Positions 16,726-25,851 of a stretch of 64,000 nucleotides of DNA are shown here, in pieces. The stretch is from contig NZ_SPQT01000014.1 in the NCBI RefSeq assembly GCF_004571025.1, positions 1 to 64,000 on the forward strand, written 5' to 3'. The notes beneath the pieces are model-generated. The model was given only the letters and a program-made list of their open reading frames with translations. It had not been told where the DNA came from and did no database searches. Made by a program: the position numbers and the translations under genes. Each line of letters begins with the position of its first letter. Within the stretch, counting starts at the first letter, position 1. This DNA comes from Bradyrhizobium niftali (GTDB lineage Bacteria; Pseudomonadota; Alphaproteobacteria; Rhizobiales; Xanthobacteraceae).

Positions 16726-16897
16726 GCGCTCCCTCCCCCCCTTGCGGGGGAGGGCGGGGGAGAGGGGTGGCCCAGGAAGCGGTCTATCCTTCAGCAACTG
16801 TACTGGGCGCGCAAATCGAGAGAGTCCCCGTGGGAAACCCCTCTCCCTGCCCCTCCCCCGCAAGGGGGGAGGGAATGAGAGAGCGGGGCCCGCCTCA
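16726..16897. repeat. CCTCCCCC...GGGGGAGG inverted repeat element, copy 1
   Basis: Two hairpin arms in inverted orientation: 16726-16768 (GCTCCCTCCCCCCTTGCGGG...) and 16848-16897 (its inverse, ending GAGAGAGCGGGGCCCGCC). They flank about 75 bases of unrelated sequence. Closely related elements lie at 30.7, 44.0 and 46.2 kb. Convergent genes lie on both sides, so termination in both directions is plausible. Confidence 0.82.
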
Positions 16898-16930
16898 CGT
16901 GGTGATGCTGAGTTCGAAGAGGCAGCGCAA

Positions 16931-19000
16931 TCACGCCTCGCCGTCCCGCCACCCGATCTTCTCCTTCAAGAACCGGAAGCCCAGCACTTCGAAGCCGGCG
17001 CGCTCCTTGTTGTCCTTGCCGTAGCCGTGGCCGCCTGCCGCCGGCTCGTAGAACCAGGCCTCGTAGCCCATCGCCTGGAGTTTTGCCGCCATCTTGCGGG
17101 CGTGGCCGGGATGGACGCGGTCGTCGCGCCGCGTGGTGGCGATCAGGATCGGCGGATAGGGCTGGCCGGGCTTTGCGGTGTGATAGGCGGAGTAGGCCTT
17201 CAGCCACTCCCACTCCTCGGGCTTGTCGGGGTCGCCATATTCCGCGATCCAGCTCGCGCCCGCGAGCAGCTTGGTGTAGCGGCGCATGTCGATCAGCGGG
17301 ATGGTGCAGAACAGCGCGCCGAAGCGCTCGGGGTATCGCACCAGCATGTTGGTGATGAGGATGCCGCCGTTCGAGCCGCCTTGCGCCGCGATGCGCTTCG
17401 CGCTCGTCACGCCGCGGCGGACGAGATCGGCGGCAACGGCGGCAAAATCGTCATGCGACAGCTTCTTGCCGGCGAGCCGGCCGGCATCGTGCCAGCGCGT
17501 GCCGAATTCGCCGCCGCCGCGCAAATTCGCCTGCACCGTCGTGCCGCCGCGCTCCAGCCACAGCTTGCCGAGCGAGGCGTTGTAATACGGCTTCACCGCG
17601 ACGGCGAAGCCGCCATAGGCGCTCATATAGACCGGCGCATCGCCGGTCTCTTTGGCCGGACCGGTCTGCACATAGGGAATGCGCTCGCCGTCGATCGAGA
17701 TCGCCTCGTGCTGGGTGACCACGAGGCCGTCGGCGGTGAACGTCTTCGGCGCCTGCTTCAGCACCGTCGGGCTTGCGACGCCGCGTTCGATGAGCAGCAG
17801 CGAGGGCGGGGTGAGCGGATCCTGCACGTTGGCGAGCAGGTCGCCATTGCTCTCGGACGGATGACGGTCGAGCGGCCAGATGTCGACGACGCCGATCTGC
17901 GGAAGGCCGCCGAGTGTGGCGGAGCTCCAGCCCGCGGCGGACGGCGTGCAGATCTCGAATTGCGGCTTGAGCTCGTCGAGGATCGACAGCACCAGCTTGC
18001 CGCCCGCCCAGAACAGGCCCTGCAATGCGCGCCGCGGGCCGGGCTCGAACAGGACCACGAAATCGCGGCTGCCGGCGATGAACGCCGAGAGCGAGATGCC
18101 GAGCACGGTGTCCGTGGCAAAGCTTCGGCCTCCGGCCGACCAGTCCTTGCGCAGCTTCATCGCGAACCAGTCGCCATGCGCCTGCATCCAGACGCCGGTC
18201 GGCAGGTCGAGCTTCGTCGTCGTGCCGGCCGCATCGCGCAGCCAGATCGCGCGATTGAAAAAGTCGATCTGGTCCACGATCCAGACCCGCGGCGCTGATC
18301 CGGTGTCGTCGGCCATGCCTGACATCGCCATGTGATCGGCGGTGGTCTCGATGATGATTTGCGCCTGATCGACGGGCTGGCCGCGCCGCCACAGGCGAAC
18401 GGTCCGCGAATATCCGGAAGCAGTCGCCATGCCCTCGCCATGGGCGCTCGACAGCAGCAGCGTGTCCTGATCGAGCCAGTCAACGCCGCCCTTGGCTTCC
18501 GGCAGCGTAAAGCCGTCCGCCACGAAGCGCTTCGTCGCGACGTCGAATTCCCGCAAGGTGACGGCGTCGCTGCCGCCGCGCGACAGGCTCAGAATCGCCC
18601 GCGAGTGTCCCGGCATCGTGGCGATCCCGCTCAGCAGCCAGTCCTCGCTTTCGCTCGCCGCGAGCTGGTCGATATCAAGCATGGTTTCCCATGCCGGGCT
18701 CGCTTTTCGAAACTCCGCCAGATTGGTTCGCCGCCACAGGCCGCGCGGGTTGGTGGCGTCCTTCCAGAGATTGTGCAGGTCGTCGCCGCGCCGGCTGACA
18801 TAGGGGATGTTGTCCTTCCGGTCGTAGATCGCCGCGAGGATATCGCGATCGCGCGCGAAGGCCGCTCCGCCGAACGCGGCGAGCGTCAGGCTGTTCTGCC
18901 GCTCCACGAAATCGAGCGCCTGCTTGCCTTCGATCTCCTCCAGCCACAGCCAGGGATCGTCGTCGGGAGCGCTGGGCGTGGGCCTGTCGTCGACGGTCAT
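16931..19000 (-). CDS. Prolyl oligopeptidase family (S9) serine peptidase
   Basis: A 689-residue enzyme with an N-terminal beta-propeller (about residues 70-420) and a C-terminal alpha/beta hydrolase domain. Early motif DDPWLWLEEIEG is typical of S9A-like proteins. The nucleophile elbow is GGSNGG (Ser about residue 530), the acid is in TRRDDRVHPGHA and the base His in GGHGYGKDN near the C-terminus; YGGFAV lies before the elbow. No signal peptide is visible, so it is probably cytoplasmic and cleaves short peptides. I chose the ATG at 18998-19000, with GGGAG nine bases upstream on the coding strand; the frame extends 25 codons further upstream without support. It is divergent from the MFS gene at 19193. 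Confidence 0.9.
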   Translation of the reverse strand: MTVDDRPTPSAPDDDPWLWLEEIEGKQALDFVERQNSLTLAAFGGAAFARDRDILAAIYDRKDNIPYVSRRGDDLHNLWKDATNPRGLWRRTNLAEFRKASPAWETMLDIDQLAASESEDWLLSGIATMPGHSRAILSLSRGGSDAVTLREFDVATKRFVADGFTLPEAKGGVDWLDQDTLLLSSAHGEGMATASGYSRTVRLWRRGQPVDQAQIIIETTADHMAMSGMADDTGSAPRVWIVDQIDFFNRAIWLRDAAGTTTKLDLPTGVWMQAHGDWFAMKLRKDWSAGGRSFATDTVLGISLSAFIAGSRDFVVLFEPGPRRALQGLFWAGGKLVLSILDELKPQFEICTPSAAGWSSATLGGLPQIGVVDIWPLDRHPSESNGDLLANVQDPLTPPSLLLIERGVASPTVLKQAPKTFTADGLVVTQHEAISIDGERIPYVQTGPAKETGDAPVYMSAYGGFAVAVKPYYNASLGKLWLERGGTTVQANLRGGGEFGTRWHDAGRLAGKKLSHDDFAAVAADLVRRGVTSAKRIAAQGGSNGGILITNMLVRYPERFGALFCTIPLIDMRRYTKLLAGASWIAEYGDPDKPEEWEWLKAYSAYHTAKPGQPYPPILIATTRRDDRVHPGHARKMAAKLQAMGYEAWFYEPAAGGHGYGKDNKERAGFEVLGFRFLKEKIGWRDGEA

Positions 19001-19192
19001 GAACGAAACTCCCGAAAATCGCGGCGGATAGGATTTGATCGAGCGCAAGCCGTCAAGAGCGCAGCCCGCTATCATCTGCCCGATTGCGTCAGAGGCATGG
19101 CCTGCGCCCGTTTGCGCCGGTTGCCCGCCCTCCCGCGCCCCTCCATAGTGCCGGGAATCAACAAGGCTCCTCGAAAGCCCCTTGGGGCGGAA

Positions 19193-20446
19193 ATGCCGAT
19201 GCTAGACGTGACTTCAGCCAATGAGATCGCTGCCGACGCTCGCGTGCGTGCCAATGTGGTGCGCCTTGCAGCCGCGCAGGCGCTGACCGGCGCCAACTCG
19301 GCGGTCATCTTCGCCACCGGTGCGATCGTCGGCGCCACGCTCGCGCCCGACATGTCGTTCGCGACCGTGCCGATCTCGATGTATGTGGTGGGCCTTGCCG
19401 CCGGCACGTTGCCGACCGGTGCGATCTCGCGCCGCTTCGGCCGCCGCGCCGCCTTCGTCATCGGCACCGGTCTGGGCGCGCTCACCGGCCTGCTCGGCTC
19501 GTTCGCCATCCTGCGCGGCTCGTTCGCGCTGTTTTGTGTTGCGACCTTCCTCGGCGGTCTCTACGGCGCGGTGGCGCAGTCCTATCGCTTCGCCGCCGCC
19601 GACGGTGCCAGCGCGGCCTACCGGCCGAAAGCGGTGTCCTGGGTGATGGCGGGCGGCGTGTTCGCCGGCGTGCTCGGTCCGCAGCTCGTGCAGTGGACCA
19701 TGGATGTCTGGCAGCCTTATCTGTTCGCCTTCAGCTTCCTGGTGCAGGCGGCGGTGGCGCTGGTCGCCATGGGCATCGTCGCCGGCGTCGACATGCCGAA
19801 GCCGGCGCCGGCCGATCTGCATGGCGGCCGGCCGCTGATGACGATCGTGACCCAGCCGCGCTTCATCGCGGCGGCGCTGTGCGGCGTCATCGCCTATCCC
19901 ATGATGAACCTGGTGATGACCTCGGCGCCGCTCGCCATGAAGCTCTGCGGCCTCAGCGTCAGCGATTCCAATTTCGGCATTCAATGGCACATCGTCGCCA
20001 TGTATGGCCCGAGCTTCTTCACGGGCGCGCTGATCGCGCGTTTCGGCGCGCCGAAGATCGTCGCCGCCGGCCTGCTGCTCGAGGCCGGCGCGGCCACCAT
20101 CGGTCTCTCCGGCATCACCGCGATGCACTTCTGGGCCACGCTGATCGTGCTCGGTGTCGGCTGGAATTTCTCCTTCATCGGCGCGTCCGCTCTGGTGCTG
20201 GAGACGCACCGGCCGCAGGAGCGCAACAAGGTGCAGGCCTTCAACGATTTCCTGGTGTTCGGCATGATGGCGATCGGCTCGTTCTCGTCAGGGCAATTGC
20301 TCGCCAATTACGGCTGGTCCGCGGTGAACATGGTGGTGTTTCCGCCGGTCGTGCTGGGGCTTGCCGTGCTCTCGCTGGTCTCCTGGGCGCGCCGCCGCAA
20401 GGCGCAGCTGGAAGCGGCCATGGGCGAGTTCCCGGACGCGGTCTGA
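19193..20446 (+). CDS. MFS transporter
   Basis: A 417-residue major facilitator. The first helix (AAQALTGANSAVIFATGAIVG) and the loop SRRFGRRAAFVIG after helix 2 give the MFS signature, and about twelve helices follow. A second loop with THRPQERNKVQAFNDF between helices 10 and 11 resembles the YnfM/MFS_1 group seen in many rhizobia. I chose the ATG at 19193 because GGGGCGG lies just upstream; a second ATG two codons on is an alternative. The open frame extends far upstream through the antisense of the S9 peptidase gene, which I disregard. Substrate unknown. It is 139 bases upstream of another MFS gene on the same strand, possibly co-transcribed. Confidence 0.84.
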   Translation: MPMLDVTSANEIAADARVRANVVRLAAAQALTGANSAVIFATGAIVGATLAPDMSFATVPISMYVVGLAAGTLPTGAISRRFGRRAAFVIGTGLGALTGLLGSFAILRGSFALFCVATFLGGLYGAVAQSYRFAAADGASAAYRPKAVSWVMAGGVFAGVLGPQLVQWTMDVWQPYLFAFSFLVQAAVALVAMGIVAGVDMPKPAPADLHGGRPLMTIVTQPRFIAAALCGVIAYPMMNLVMTSAPLAMKLCGLSVSDSNFGIQWHIVAMYGPSFFTGALIARFGAPKIVAAGLLLEAGAATIGLSGITAMHFWATLIVLGVGWNFSFIGASALVLETHRPQERNKVQAFNDFLVFGMMAIGSFSSGQLLANYGWSAVNMVVFPPVVLGLAVLSLVSWARRRKAQLEAAMGEFPDAV

Positions 20447-20585
20447 TGGCGGGAGGCTGTCAGCAGCGTTGATAGTTCGATCGCGGTCGAAGTGATTTTC
20501 GGGAGCCGCGTTGTTACATGATGCTCGTCATGAACAGGCGAGCGTGAAACCAGGCGCTTGCGGGGGATGCGAAGGAGAAGCGCGA

Positions 20586-21818
20586 ATGCTCGACAACCCT
20601 CGACATCTCACCGTTGACGAATCCTCGCTTCGCTACGAAGGCTGGCGCATCGTCGCGGTGTGCTTTCTGCTCGCGACCTTCGGCTGGGGGTTAGGCTTCT
20701 ACGGCCAGAGCGTCTATGTTGCCGAGCTCCAGCGTGCGCGGGGCTGGCCGGCCTCGCTGATCTCCTCAGGCACGACGTTCTTCTATCTGTTCGGCGCACT
20801 GCTCGTCGTCTTCGTCGGCGAGGCCGTCAGAAAATACGGCCCGCGCCTCTGCCTGATCGCGGGCACGCTGGCGATGGCCGCCGCGGCAGTCGCGATCGGC
20901 GCGGTGCGCGAGCCCTGGCAGCTTTATCTCGCCAACGCCGTGCTCGCCTTCGGCTGGGCCGGCACCAGTCTCGCCATGATCACCAACACGATCAGCCTGT
21001 GGTTCGACCACAGGCGCGGCATGGCGATCAGCCTCGCGCTGAACGGCGCCAGCTTCGGCGGCATCGTCGGCGTGCCGCTGCTGGTGACCATGATCAGCCA
21101 TGTCGGATTCGCGACCGCGATGTACGCCACATCAGGCGCCATGCTGGTGCTGCTCGTGCCGGTGATCCTGCTTGTCGTCGGACGGCCGCCCGATCTTCAC
21201 GGCTGGCATGCGGCGGCGAAGGCGAAGCCGCAATCGTCAACGCAGATCCGCGCACGGGCGCTGCGGGACGTCGGCTTCCTCACGGTGACCATTGCCTTTG
21301 CTTTGGTGCTGTTCGCGCAAGTCGGCTTCATCGTGCACCTGATCTCGTTCCTCGACCCCGTGATCGGCCGCGAGCGCGCGGCCGTGGCGGTTGCGGTGCT
21401 GACGGCGATGGCGGTGGTCGGCCGCGTGCTGTTCTCGATGGTGATCGACCGCCTCAACCAGCGTCTCGCCTCGGCGCTGTCGTTCCTGAGCCAGGCCGCG
21501 GCGCTCCTCGTCGTCATCAACCTGCACAACGACTATGTGCTGATCGCGGCCTGCGCGGTGTTCGGCTTCTCGGTCGGCAACCTCATCACGCTGCCGTCGT
21601 TGATCGTGCAGCAGGAGTTCGATTCCGCCTCGTTCGGCGTGCTGATCAGCCTCAACACCGCGATCAACCAGGTGACCTACGCGTTCGGCCCCGGCGTCGT
21701 CGGCTTCCTGCGCGATTTCTCCGGCGGGTACGCGATGCCGTTCTATCTCTGCATCGCGCTGGAGGTGGTGGCTGCTGCGCTGATCATGGTGCGGGGGCGC
21801 AGCGCGAAGACGTCATAG
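20586..21818 (+). CDS. MFS transporter (OxlT/MCT-like)
   Basis: A 410-residue major facilitator with twelve predicted helices. The first helix reads FGWGLGFYGQSVYVAELQ, the loop after helix 2 is EAVRKYGPR, and helix 5 contains GASFGGIVGVPLL. The layout resembles the oxalate/formate antiporter and monocarboxylate-like branch. The ATG at 20586 has AAGGAGAAG at optimal spacing, so the start is well supported; in-frame sequence upstream is not protein-like. Organic-anion transport is a family-level expectation only. The gene is followed by a CATTGCGAG-type repeat and then the oppositely oriented VOC gene. Confidence 0.84.
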   Translation: MLDNPRHLTVDESSLRYEGWRIVAVCFLLATFGWGLGFYGQSVYVAELQRARGWPASLISSGTTFFYLFGALLVVFVGEAVRKYGPRLCLIAGTLAMAAAAVAIGAVREPWQLYLANAVLAFGWAGTSLAMITNTISLWFDHRRGMAISLALNGASFGGIVGVPLLVTMISHVGFATAMYATSGAMLVLLVPVILLVVGRPPDLHGWHAAAKAKPQSSTQIRARALRDVGFLTVTIAFALVLFAQVGFIVHLISFLDPVIGRERAAVAVAVLTAMAVVGRVLFSMVIDRLNQRLASALSFLSQAAALLVVINLHNDYVLIAACAVFGFSVGNLITLPSLIVQQEFDSASFGVLISLNTAINQVTYAFGPGVVGFLRDFSGGYAMPFYLCIALEVVAAALIMVRGRSAKTS

Positions 21819-21844
21819 AGGCGCGACGGCGCTTCAGCATACTC

Positions 21845-21931
21845 CGTCATTGCGAGGAGCCCTTGCGACGAAGCAATCCAGACTGTTTCCGCGGAAAGAC
21901 CCTGGATTGCTTCGCAACGCTCGCAATGACG
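21845..21931. repeat. CATTGCGAG palindromic element, copy 1
   Basis: About 87 bases with inverted arms CGTCATTGCGAGGAGC...GAAGCAATCCAG and CTGGATTGCTTCGC...CTCGCAATGACG around a variable centre. The same element recurs at 25.99 and 61.64 kb. It lies between convergent genes. Confidence 0.85.
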
Positions 21932-21948
21932 AGAGGAGAGAGCGGAGC

Positions 21949-22443
21949 TCACGCCTCGCGCTGCCGTAACAACGCCTCGACATCCAGCCGCTTCGTAATC
22001 ATTGCCAGCTTGCCGTCCGGCCCGAACGGCCATTGCTCCCTGGGCCGATCCCAGTACAGCTCGACGCCGTTCTGATCGGGATCGCGCAGGTAAAGCGCCT
22101 CGCTGACGCCGTGGTCGCTGGCGCCGTCGAGCGCGATGCCGGCGGAGAGCACCCGGTGCAGCGCATCCGCCAGCGCCGGCCGTGTCGGATAGAGGATCGC
22201 GGTGTGAAAGAGCCCGGTCGTGCCCGGCGGAGGCGGCGAGCCGCCCTTGCTCTCCCAGGTGTTGAGCCCGATGTGGTGATGATAGCCGCCGGCCGAGATG
22301 AAGGCCGCGCCCGAGCCCATGCGCTGCATCAGCTCGAAGCCGAGCACGCCGCAATAGAAGCCGAGCGCGCGATCGAGGTCGGCGACCTTGAGATGGACGT
22401 GGCCGATCCGGGTGCCGGCATGGACGGCTGGGTTCTGCGACAT
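21949..22443 (-). CDS. VOC (glyoxalase/extradiol dioxygenase-like) protein
   Basis: A 164-residue vicinal-oxygen-chelate protein with the two-repeat fold. Candidate metal ligands are the His in IGHVHLKV (near residue 17), a His in YHHHIGLNTW (near 58) and the Glu in NGVELYWD near 128. The stretch HHHIGLNTWESKG is typical of CatE/YfiE-type catechol 2,3-dioxygenase-like VOC proteins, but it is a single module, half the length of most true extradiol dioxygenases, so a lyase or binding role is equally possible. ATG at 22441-22443 with GGAGCATTGCC upstream. It lies 90 bases beyond a carboxymuconolactone decarboxylase-like gene on the same strand, hinting at a shared aromatic or thiol-related pathway. 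Confidence 0.82.
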   Translation of the reverse strand: MSQNPAVHAGTRIGHVHLKVADLDRALGFYCGVLGFELMQRMGSGAAFISAGGYHHHIGLNTWESKGGSPPPPGTTGLFHTAILYPTRPALADALHRVLSAGIALDGASDHGVSEALYLRDPDQNGVELYWDRPREQWPFGPDGKLAMITKRLDVEALLRQREA

Positions 22444-22533
22444 GGCAATGCTCCGTTGATCAACCCCAGATAGGTCGGGCCCCGGGACAGTGCTACGGGC
22501 CCATCCCGAAACCCATCGTTTCCGAATAGGAAA

Positions 22534-23079
22534 CTAAGCCAGCTCCGGTACCTCGCCCTCGGGCAGCCCGAACTCGAACGTGTTCAGCGTCATCGACACC
22601 AGCGTGTAGTAGCCGCACAGCCCGATCACCTCGACCACACCGCGCTCGCCGAGCAGCTTCACTGCCTCGTCATAGAGGCCCTTCTCGACGCCGTGGCCTT
22701 CATGCAGCGACTTCGCGACGTCGTAGATCATCTTGGCCTTGGGATCGTCGAAGTCAGGCGTGCGACGGTCGCGGATCGCGTCGATGATTTTTGGATCCAT
22801 GCCGCCCTGGAGCGCCAGGCGCTTGTGCGCGTACCATTCGTAACGCGCGGTCCAGTGCCGCGCCGTCACCAGGATCGCGATCTCCGAGAGCTTGGCGGGG
22901 AATATCGTGTCGAAGCGCAGGACCTCGCCGAGCCGCGTGGCGTGGCGGGCCATCTCCGGGCTGTTGAGCCAGGCCATCATCGGCGCCGGCGGCTTGCCGC
23001 GCTTGCCGGCAATCGACTCGTCATAGGTCTGCCGCTGGCTCTCGTTCATTTCGCCAGGCGAAAGAAGTGTCAGGCGCAT
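22534..23079 (-). CDS. Carboxymuconolactone decarboxylase family protein
   Basis: A 181-residue all-helical protein of the carboxymuconolactone decarboxylase (CMD) superfamily. The core is LSEIAILVTARHWTARYEW (about residues 67-85), and CGYYTLVSMTLNTF occupies the conserved C-terminal helix. The CXXC motif of AhpD-type peroxidases is absent, so a thiol-peroxidase role is unlikely. I chose the ATG at 23077-23079 (MRLTLLSPGEM), preceded by AGAGGAAAAGAG; upstream in-frame sequence overlaps the intergenic region and is not protein-like. It is divergent from the acyl-CoA dehydrogenase pair at 23217, with 137 bases between, suggesting a shared control region and possibly a shared catabolic route. 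Confidence 0.83.
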   Translation of the reverse strand: MRLTLLSPGEMNESQRQTYDESIAGKRGKPPAPMMAWLNSPEMARHATRLGEVLRFDTIFPAKLSEIAILVTARHWTARYEWYAHKRLALQGGMDPKIIDAIRDRRTPDFDDPKAKMIYDVAKSLHEGHGVEKGLYDEAVKLLGERGVVEVIGLCGYYTLVSMTLNTFEFGLPEGEVPELA

Positions 23080-23216
23080 TCTCTTTTCCTCTTTGTTTTC
23101 AAGCACCGCCGTGGCGGCGACTATAGCCGAACGCGCCTGCGGAAGTGGTTGAATTCCACGAGGCGATGGCCCAGAGTCCGTGACAACAAGTCGATTTTGA
23201 TTGATGGAAACGACCC

Positions 23217-24416
23217 ATGAGCGATTCTGAAACCGCCGATCTCGAAACATTCCGCGCTGAGACGCGTGCCTGGCTGGAAGCCAATTGTCCGCCGGAAATG
23301 CGCAAGCCCGCAACCTCGGACGCCGACGTGTTCTGGGGCGGGCGCAACGCAAAATTCTCGTCCGAGCCGCAGCGCATCTGGTTCGAGCGCATGCGCGACA
23401 AGGGCTGGACTGTGCCGGATTGGCCGAAGGAATATGGCGGCGGCGGATTGAGCGCCGCCGAGCACAAGGTGCTGCGCGCGGAGATGGGAAGAATCGGCGC
23501 GCGGCCGCCGCTGTCGAGCTTCGGCATCTGGATGCTTGGCCCGGCGCTGCTCAAATACGGCAACGAGGCGCAGAAGAAGGAGCATCTGCCAAATATCGCA
23601 GCTGGCTTGATCCGCTGGTGCCAGGGCTATTCCGAGCCGAACGCCGGCTCGGACCTTGCCTCGCTCCAGACCCGCGCGGAGAGCGACGGCGATGATTTCG
23701 TCATCACCGGCTCGAAGATCTGGACGTCCTACGCCAACTATGCCGACTGGATATTCTGCCTCGTCCGTACCGATCCCGCGGCGAAGAAGCACGACGGCAT
23801 CAGCTTCATCCTGTTCGACATGACCTCGAAGGGCGTGACGACCAAGCCGATCCTTTTGATTTCCGGCTATTCGCCGTTCTGCGAGACCTTCTTCGACGGC
23901 GTCCGTGTGCCGAAATCGCATGTGGTCGGCACTGTCAACCGCGGCTGGGACGTCGCGAAATATCTGCTCCAGCACGAACGCGCGATGATCTCGGGCATGG
24001 GCGAGCGCGGCGTCGGCCGTCCGCTCGGTCAGATCGCAGCCGATTCCGTCGGCACCGATGCGCAAGGCAAGCTCGATGACTCCATGCTGCGCGGGAAGAT
24101 CGCGAGCTTCGATGTCGATGAAGCCGCCCTCGCCGCCTGCGCCGAGCGCGCCGTCGATCTCGCCAAGGCGGGGCAGGCGCATCCGGCGTTCTCGTCCGCG
24201 ATGAAATATTACGGCACCGAGCTCAACAAGCGCCGCTACGAGATCCTGATGTCGGCCGGCGGCGTCGATGCGCTGGAATGGGAGAGCGAGCGCTCGAAGC
24301 AGGGCGCCCGCCCGCGCGCCTGGCTGCGCACCAAGGCCAACTCGATCGAAGGCGGCACGACGGAGGTGATGCTGGGCATCGTCGCCAAGCGCATCCTCGA
24401 TCTGCCGGGGGCCTAG
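23217..24416 (+). CDS. Acyl-CoA dehydrogenase, large-type subunit of a pair
   Basis: A 399-residue FAD-dependent acyl-CoA dehydrogenase. Motifs include WPKEYGGGGL near residue 65, the substrate/FAD-binding CQGYSEPNAGSDLASL (about 138-153), ITGSKIWTSYA, and the C-terminal IEGGTTEVMLGIVAKRIL, where Glu may be the catalytic base. It resembles the large subunit of pimeloyl-CoA-type and other paired ACADs. ATG at 23217 with GATGGAAACG upstream. It is followed at 24555 by a second ACAD of the smaller type, separated by a repeat element. Two adjacent, dissimilar ACADs often form an alpha2beta2 enzyme (as known for steroid-degrading ACADs), so I infer a heteromeric dehydrogenase. The acyl substrate is not determinable. 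Confidence 0.88.
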   Translation: MSDSETADLETFRAETRAWLEANCPPEMRKPATSDADVFWGGRNAKFSSEPQRIWFERMRDKGWTVPDWPKEYGGGGLSAAEHKVLRAEMGRIGARPPLSSFGIWMLGPALLKYGNEAQKKEHLPNIAAGLIRWCQGYSEPNAGSDLASLQTRAESDGDDFVITGSKIWTSYANYADWIFCLVRTDPAAKKHDGISFILFDMTSKGVTTKPILLISGYSPFCETFFDGVRVPKSHVVGTVNRGWDVAKYLLQHERAMISGMGERGVGRPLGQIAADSVGTDAQGKLDDSMLRGKIASFDVDEAALAACAERAVDLAKAGQAHPAFSSAMKYYGTELNKRRYEILMSAGGVDALEWESERSKQGARPRAWLRTKANSIEGGTTEVMLGIVAKRILDLPGA

Positions 24417-24423
24417 CAAAAGT

Positions 24424-24510
24424 CCTCATCCTGAGGAGCGGCCGTAAGGCCGCGTCTCGAAGGATGGCCTCGTGGTTCGAGACGGCGCTACGCGCCTCCT
24501 CACCACGAGG
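24424..24510. repeat. CTCATCCTGAGGAG-type palindromic element, copy 1
   Basis: Contains two hairpins: CCTCATCCTGAGGAGCGGCC...CTCGAAGGATGG and CGTGGTTCGAGACGGCGC...CTCACCACGAGG. It occupies most of the gap between the two co-directional acyl-CoA dehydrogenase genes. Related elements lie at 25.7, 28.1 and 61.9 kb. Confidence 0.82.
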
Positions 24511-24554
24511 GTCAACACCGAATCCAGTCGAACAGAACTTTGTTGGAACCCACC

Positions 24555-25694
24555 ATGGCCCTCGTCCTCACCGAAGAACAATCGATGCTCCGCGACTCTG
24601 CGCGCGGGCTGATCAGCGACAAGGCGCCGGTGTCGCATCTGCGCCACTTGCGCGATAGCAAGGATCCCACCGGCTTCTCCAAGGAGTTCTGGCATTCCTT
24701 CGCCGAGATGGGTTTTGCCGGCCTGCTGGTGCCGGAAGAGTTCGGCGGCTCAGGTCTCGGCTTCGTCGAGGCCGGGATCGTGATGGAGGAGATCGGCCGC
24801 ACCTTGATGCCCTCGCCCTTCCTCGCCACCAGCGTGGTCGCGGCCTCGGCGCTGAACCGCGGCGGCAATGCCGCGCAGAAGTCGGAGTTCCTGCCGAAGA
24901 TCTCGAACGGCTCGCTGCTGGCGACGCTCGCGATCGACGAGGGCGCCAAGCATCGTCCGCTCCAGACCAGCCTCCAGGCCGTGCGCGCCGGCAACGGCTT
25001 CAAGCTCTCCGGTGCCAAGGCCCTGGTCGTCGACGGCCACGTCGCCGATCTCCTCATCGTTGCCGCGCGCACCGCGGGCTCGGCCGGCGAGCGTGACGGC
25101 TTGACGCTGTTCCTGGTCAACCCCAAAGCCAAGGGCGTCGCGGTCGAGCGCACCATCATGGTCGATGCGCACAACGCGGCGCGGATCGAGCTTGCCAATG
25201 TCGAGGTCAACGCCGACAGCGTGCTCGGCGAGGTCGATCAGGCCGCCGGCCTGCTCGACGGCGTGCTCGATATCGGCCGCGGCGCGGTCGCCGCCGAGAT
25301 GGTCGGCCTGAGCGACGAGGTGTTCGGCCGCACCGTCGAGTATCTGAAGAGCCGCAAGCAGTTCGGCAAGCTGATCGGCGAATTCCAGGCGCTCCAGCAC
25401 CGTGCCGCCGAGCTCTATGTCGACATCGAGATCACCCGCGCCGCGGTGATGAAGGCGCTGCAGGCGTTGGATGCGGACGTTGCCAAGGCCGCATCAAGCG
25501 TCGCCGTGGCCAAGGCCCGCGCCGGCACCACCGCCACACGCGCGGTGCAGGAGGGCGTGCAGATGCATGGCGGCATGGGCATGACCGACCAGTTCGACAT
25601 CGGCTTCTTCATGAAGCGCGCGCGGGTGTGCGAGGAACTGTTCGGGGATGCGAACTACCACACCGAGCAGCTGGCGCGGGCGCGGGGGTATTGA
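24555..25694 (+). CDS. Acyl-CoA dehydrogenase, small-type subunit of a pair
   Basis: A 379-residue acyl-CoA dehydrogenase-fold protein. N-terminal helices begin LTEEQSMLRDSARG; the GFAGLLVPEEFGGSGLG motif is present, as is the C-terminal VQMHGGMGMTDQFDIGFFMKRA. The central beta domain lacks the ordinary SEP-GSD substrate motif of typical ACADs, which instead is present in the upstream partner, consistent with a division of labour in a heteromeric enzyme. I chose the ATG at 24555 (MALVLTEEQ), with GGAACC upstream; an in-frame alternative start lies five codons earlier. It is the second gene after the large-type subunit, separated by a repeat of about 90 bases. Confidence 0.86.
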   Translation: MALVLTEEQSMLRDSARGLISDKAPVSHLRHLRDSKDPTGFSKEFWHSFAEMGFAGLLVPEEFGGSGLGFVEAGIVMEEIGRTLMPSPFLATSVVAASALNRGGNAAQKSEFLPKISNGSLLATLAIDEGAKHRPLQTSLQAVRAGNGFKLSGAKALVVDGHVADLLIVAARTAGSAGERDGLTLFLVNPKAKGVAVERTIMVDAHNAARIELANVEVNADSVLGEVDQAAGLLDGVLDIGRGAVAAEMVGLSDEVFGRTVEYLKSRKQFGKLIGEFQALQHRAAELYVDIEITRAAVMKALQALDADVAKAASSVAVAKARAGTTATRAVQEGVQMHGGMGMTDQFDIGFFMKRARVCEELFGDANYHTEQLARARGY

Positions 25695-25703
25695 GCCCTA
25701 ACC

Positions 25704-25820
25704 CCTCATGGTGAGGAGCCGCGCGCTTGCGCGGCGTCTCGAACCATGAAGGCCCCCGCTGCTGCATCTCGGCCTTTCATCCTTCGAGACGCGCGCAGGG
25801 CGCGCTCCTCGGGATGAGGG
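25704..25820. repeat. CTCATCCTGAGGAG-type palindromic element, copy 2
   Basis: Two hairpin modules in tandem: CTCATGGTGAGGAGCCGCGC...CGTCTCGAACCATGAAGG and CATCCTTCGAGACGCGCGC...TCCTCGGGATGAGG. It starts ten bases past the stop of the second acyl-CoA dehydrogenase gene and may terminate it. Confidence 0.8.
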
Positions 25821-25851
25821 GAGAGGGCGGTTTGTCAGCAACAAAGACGGT

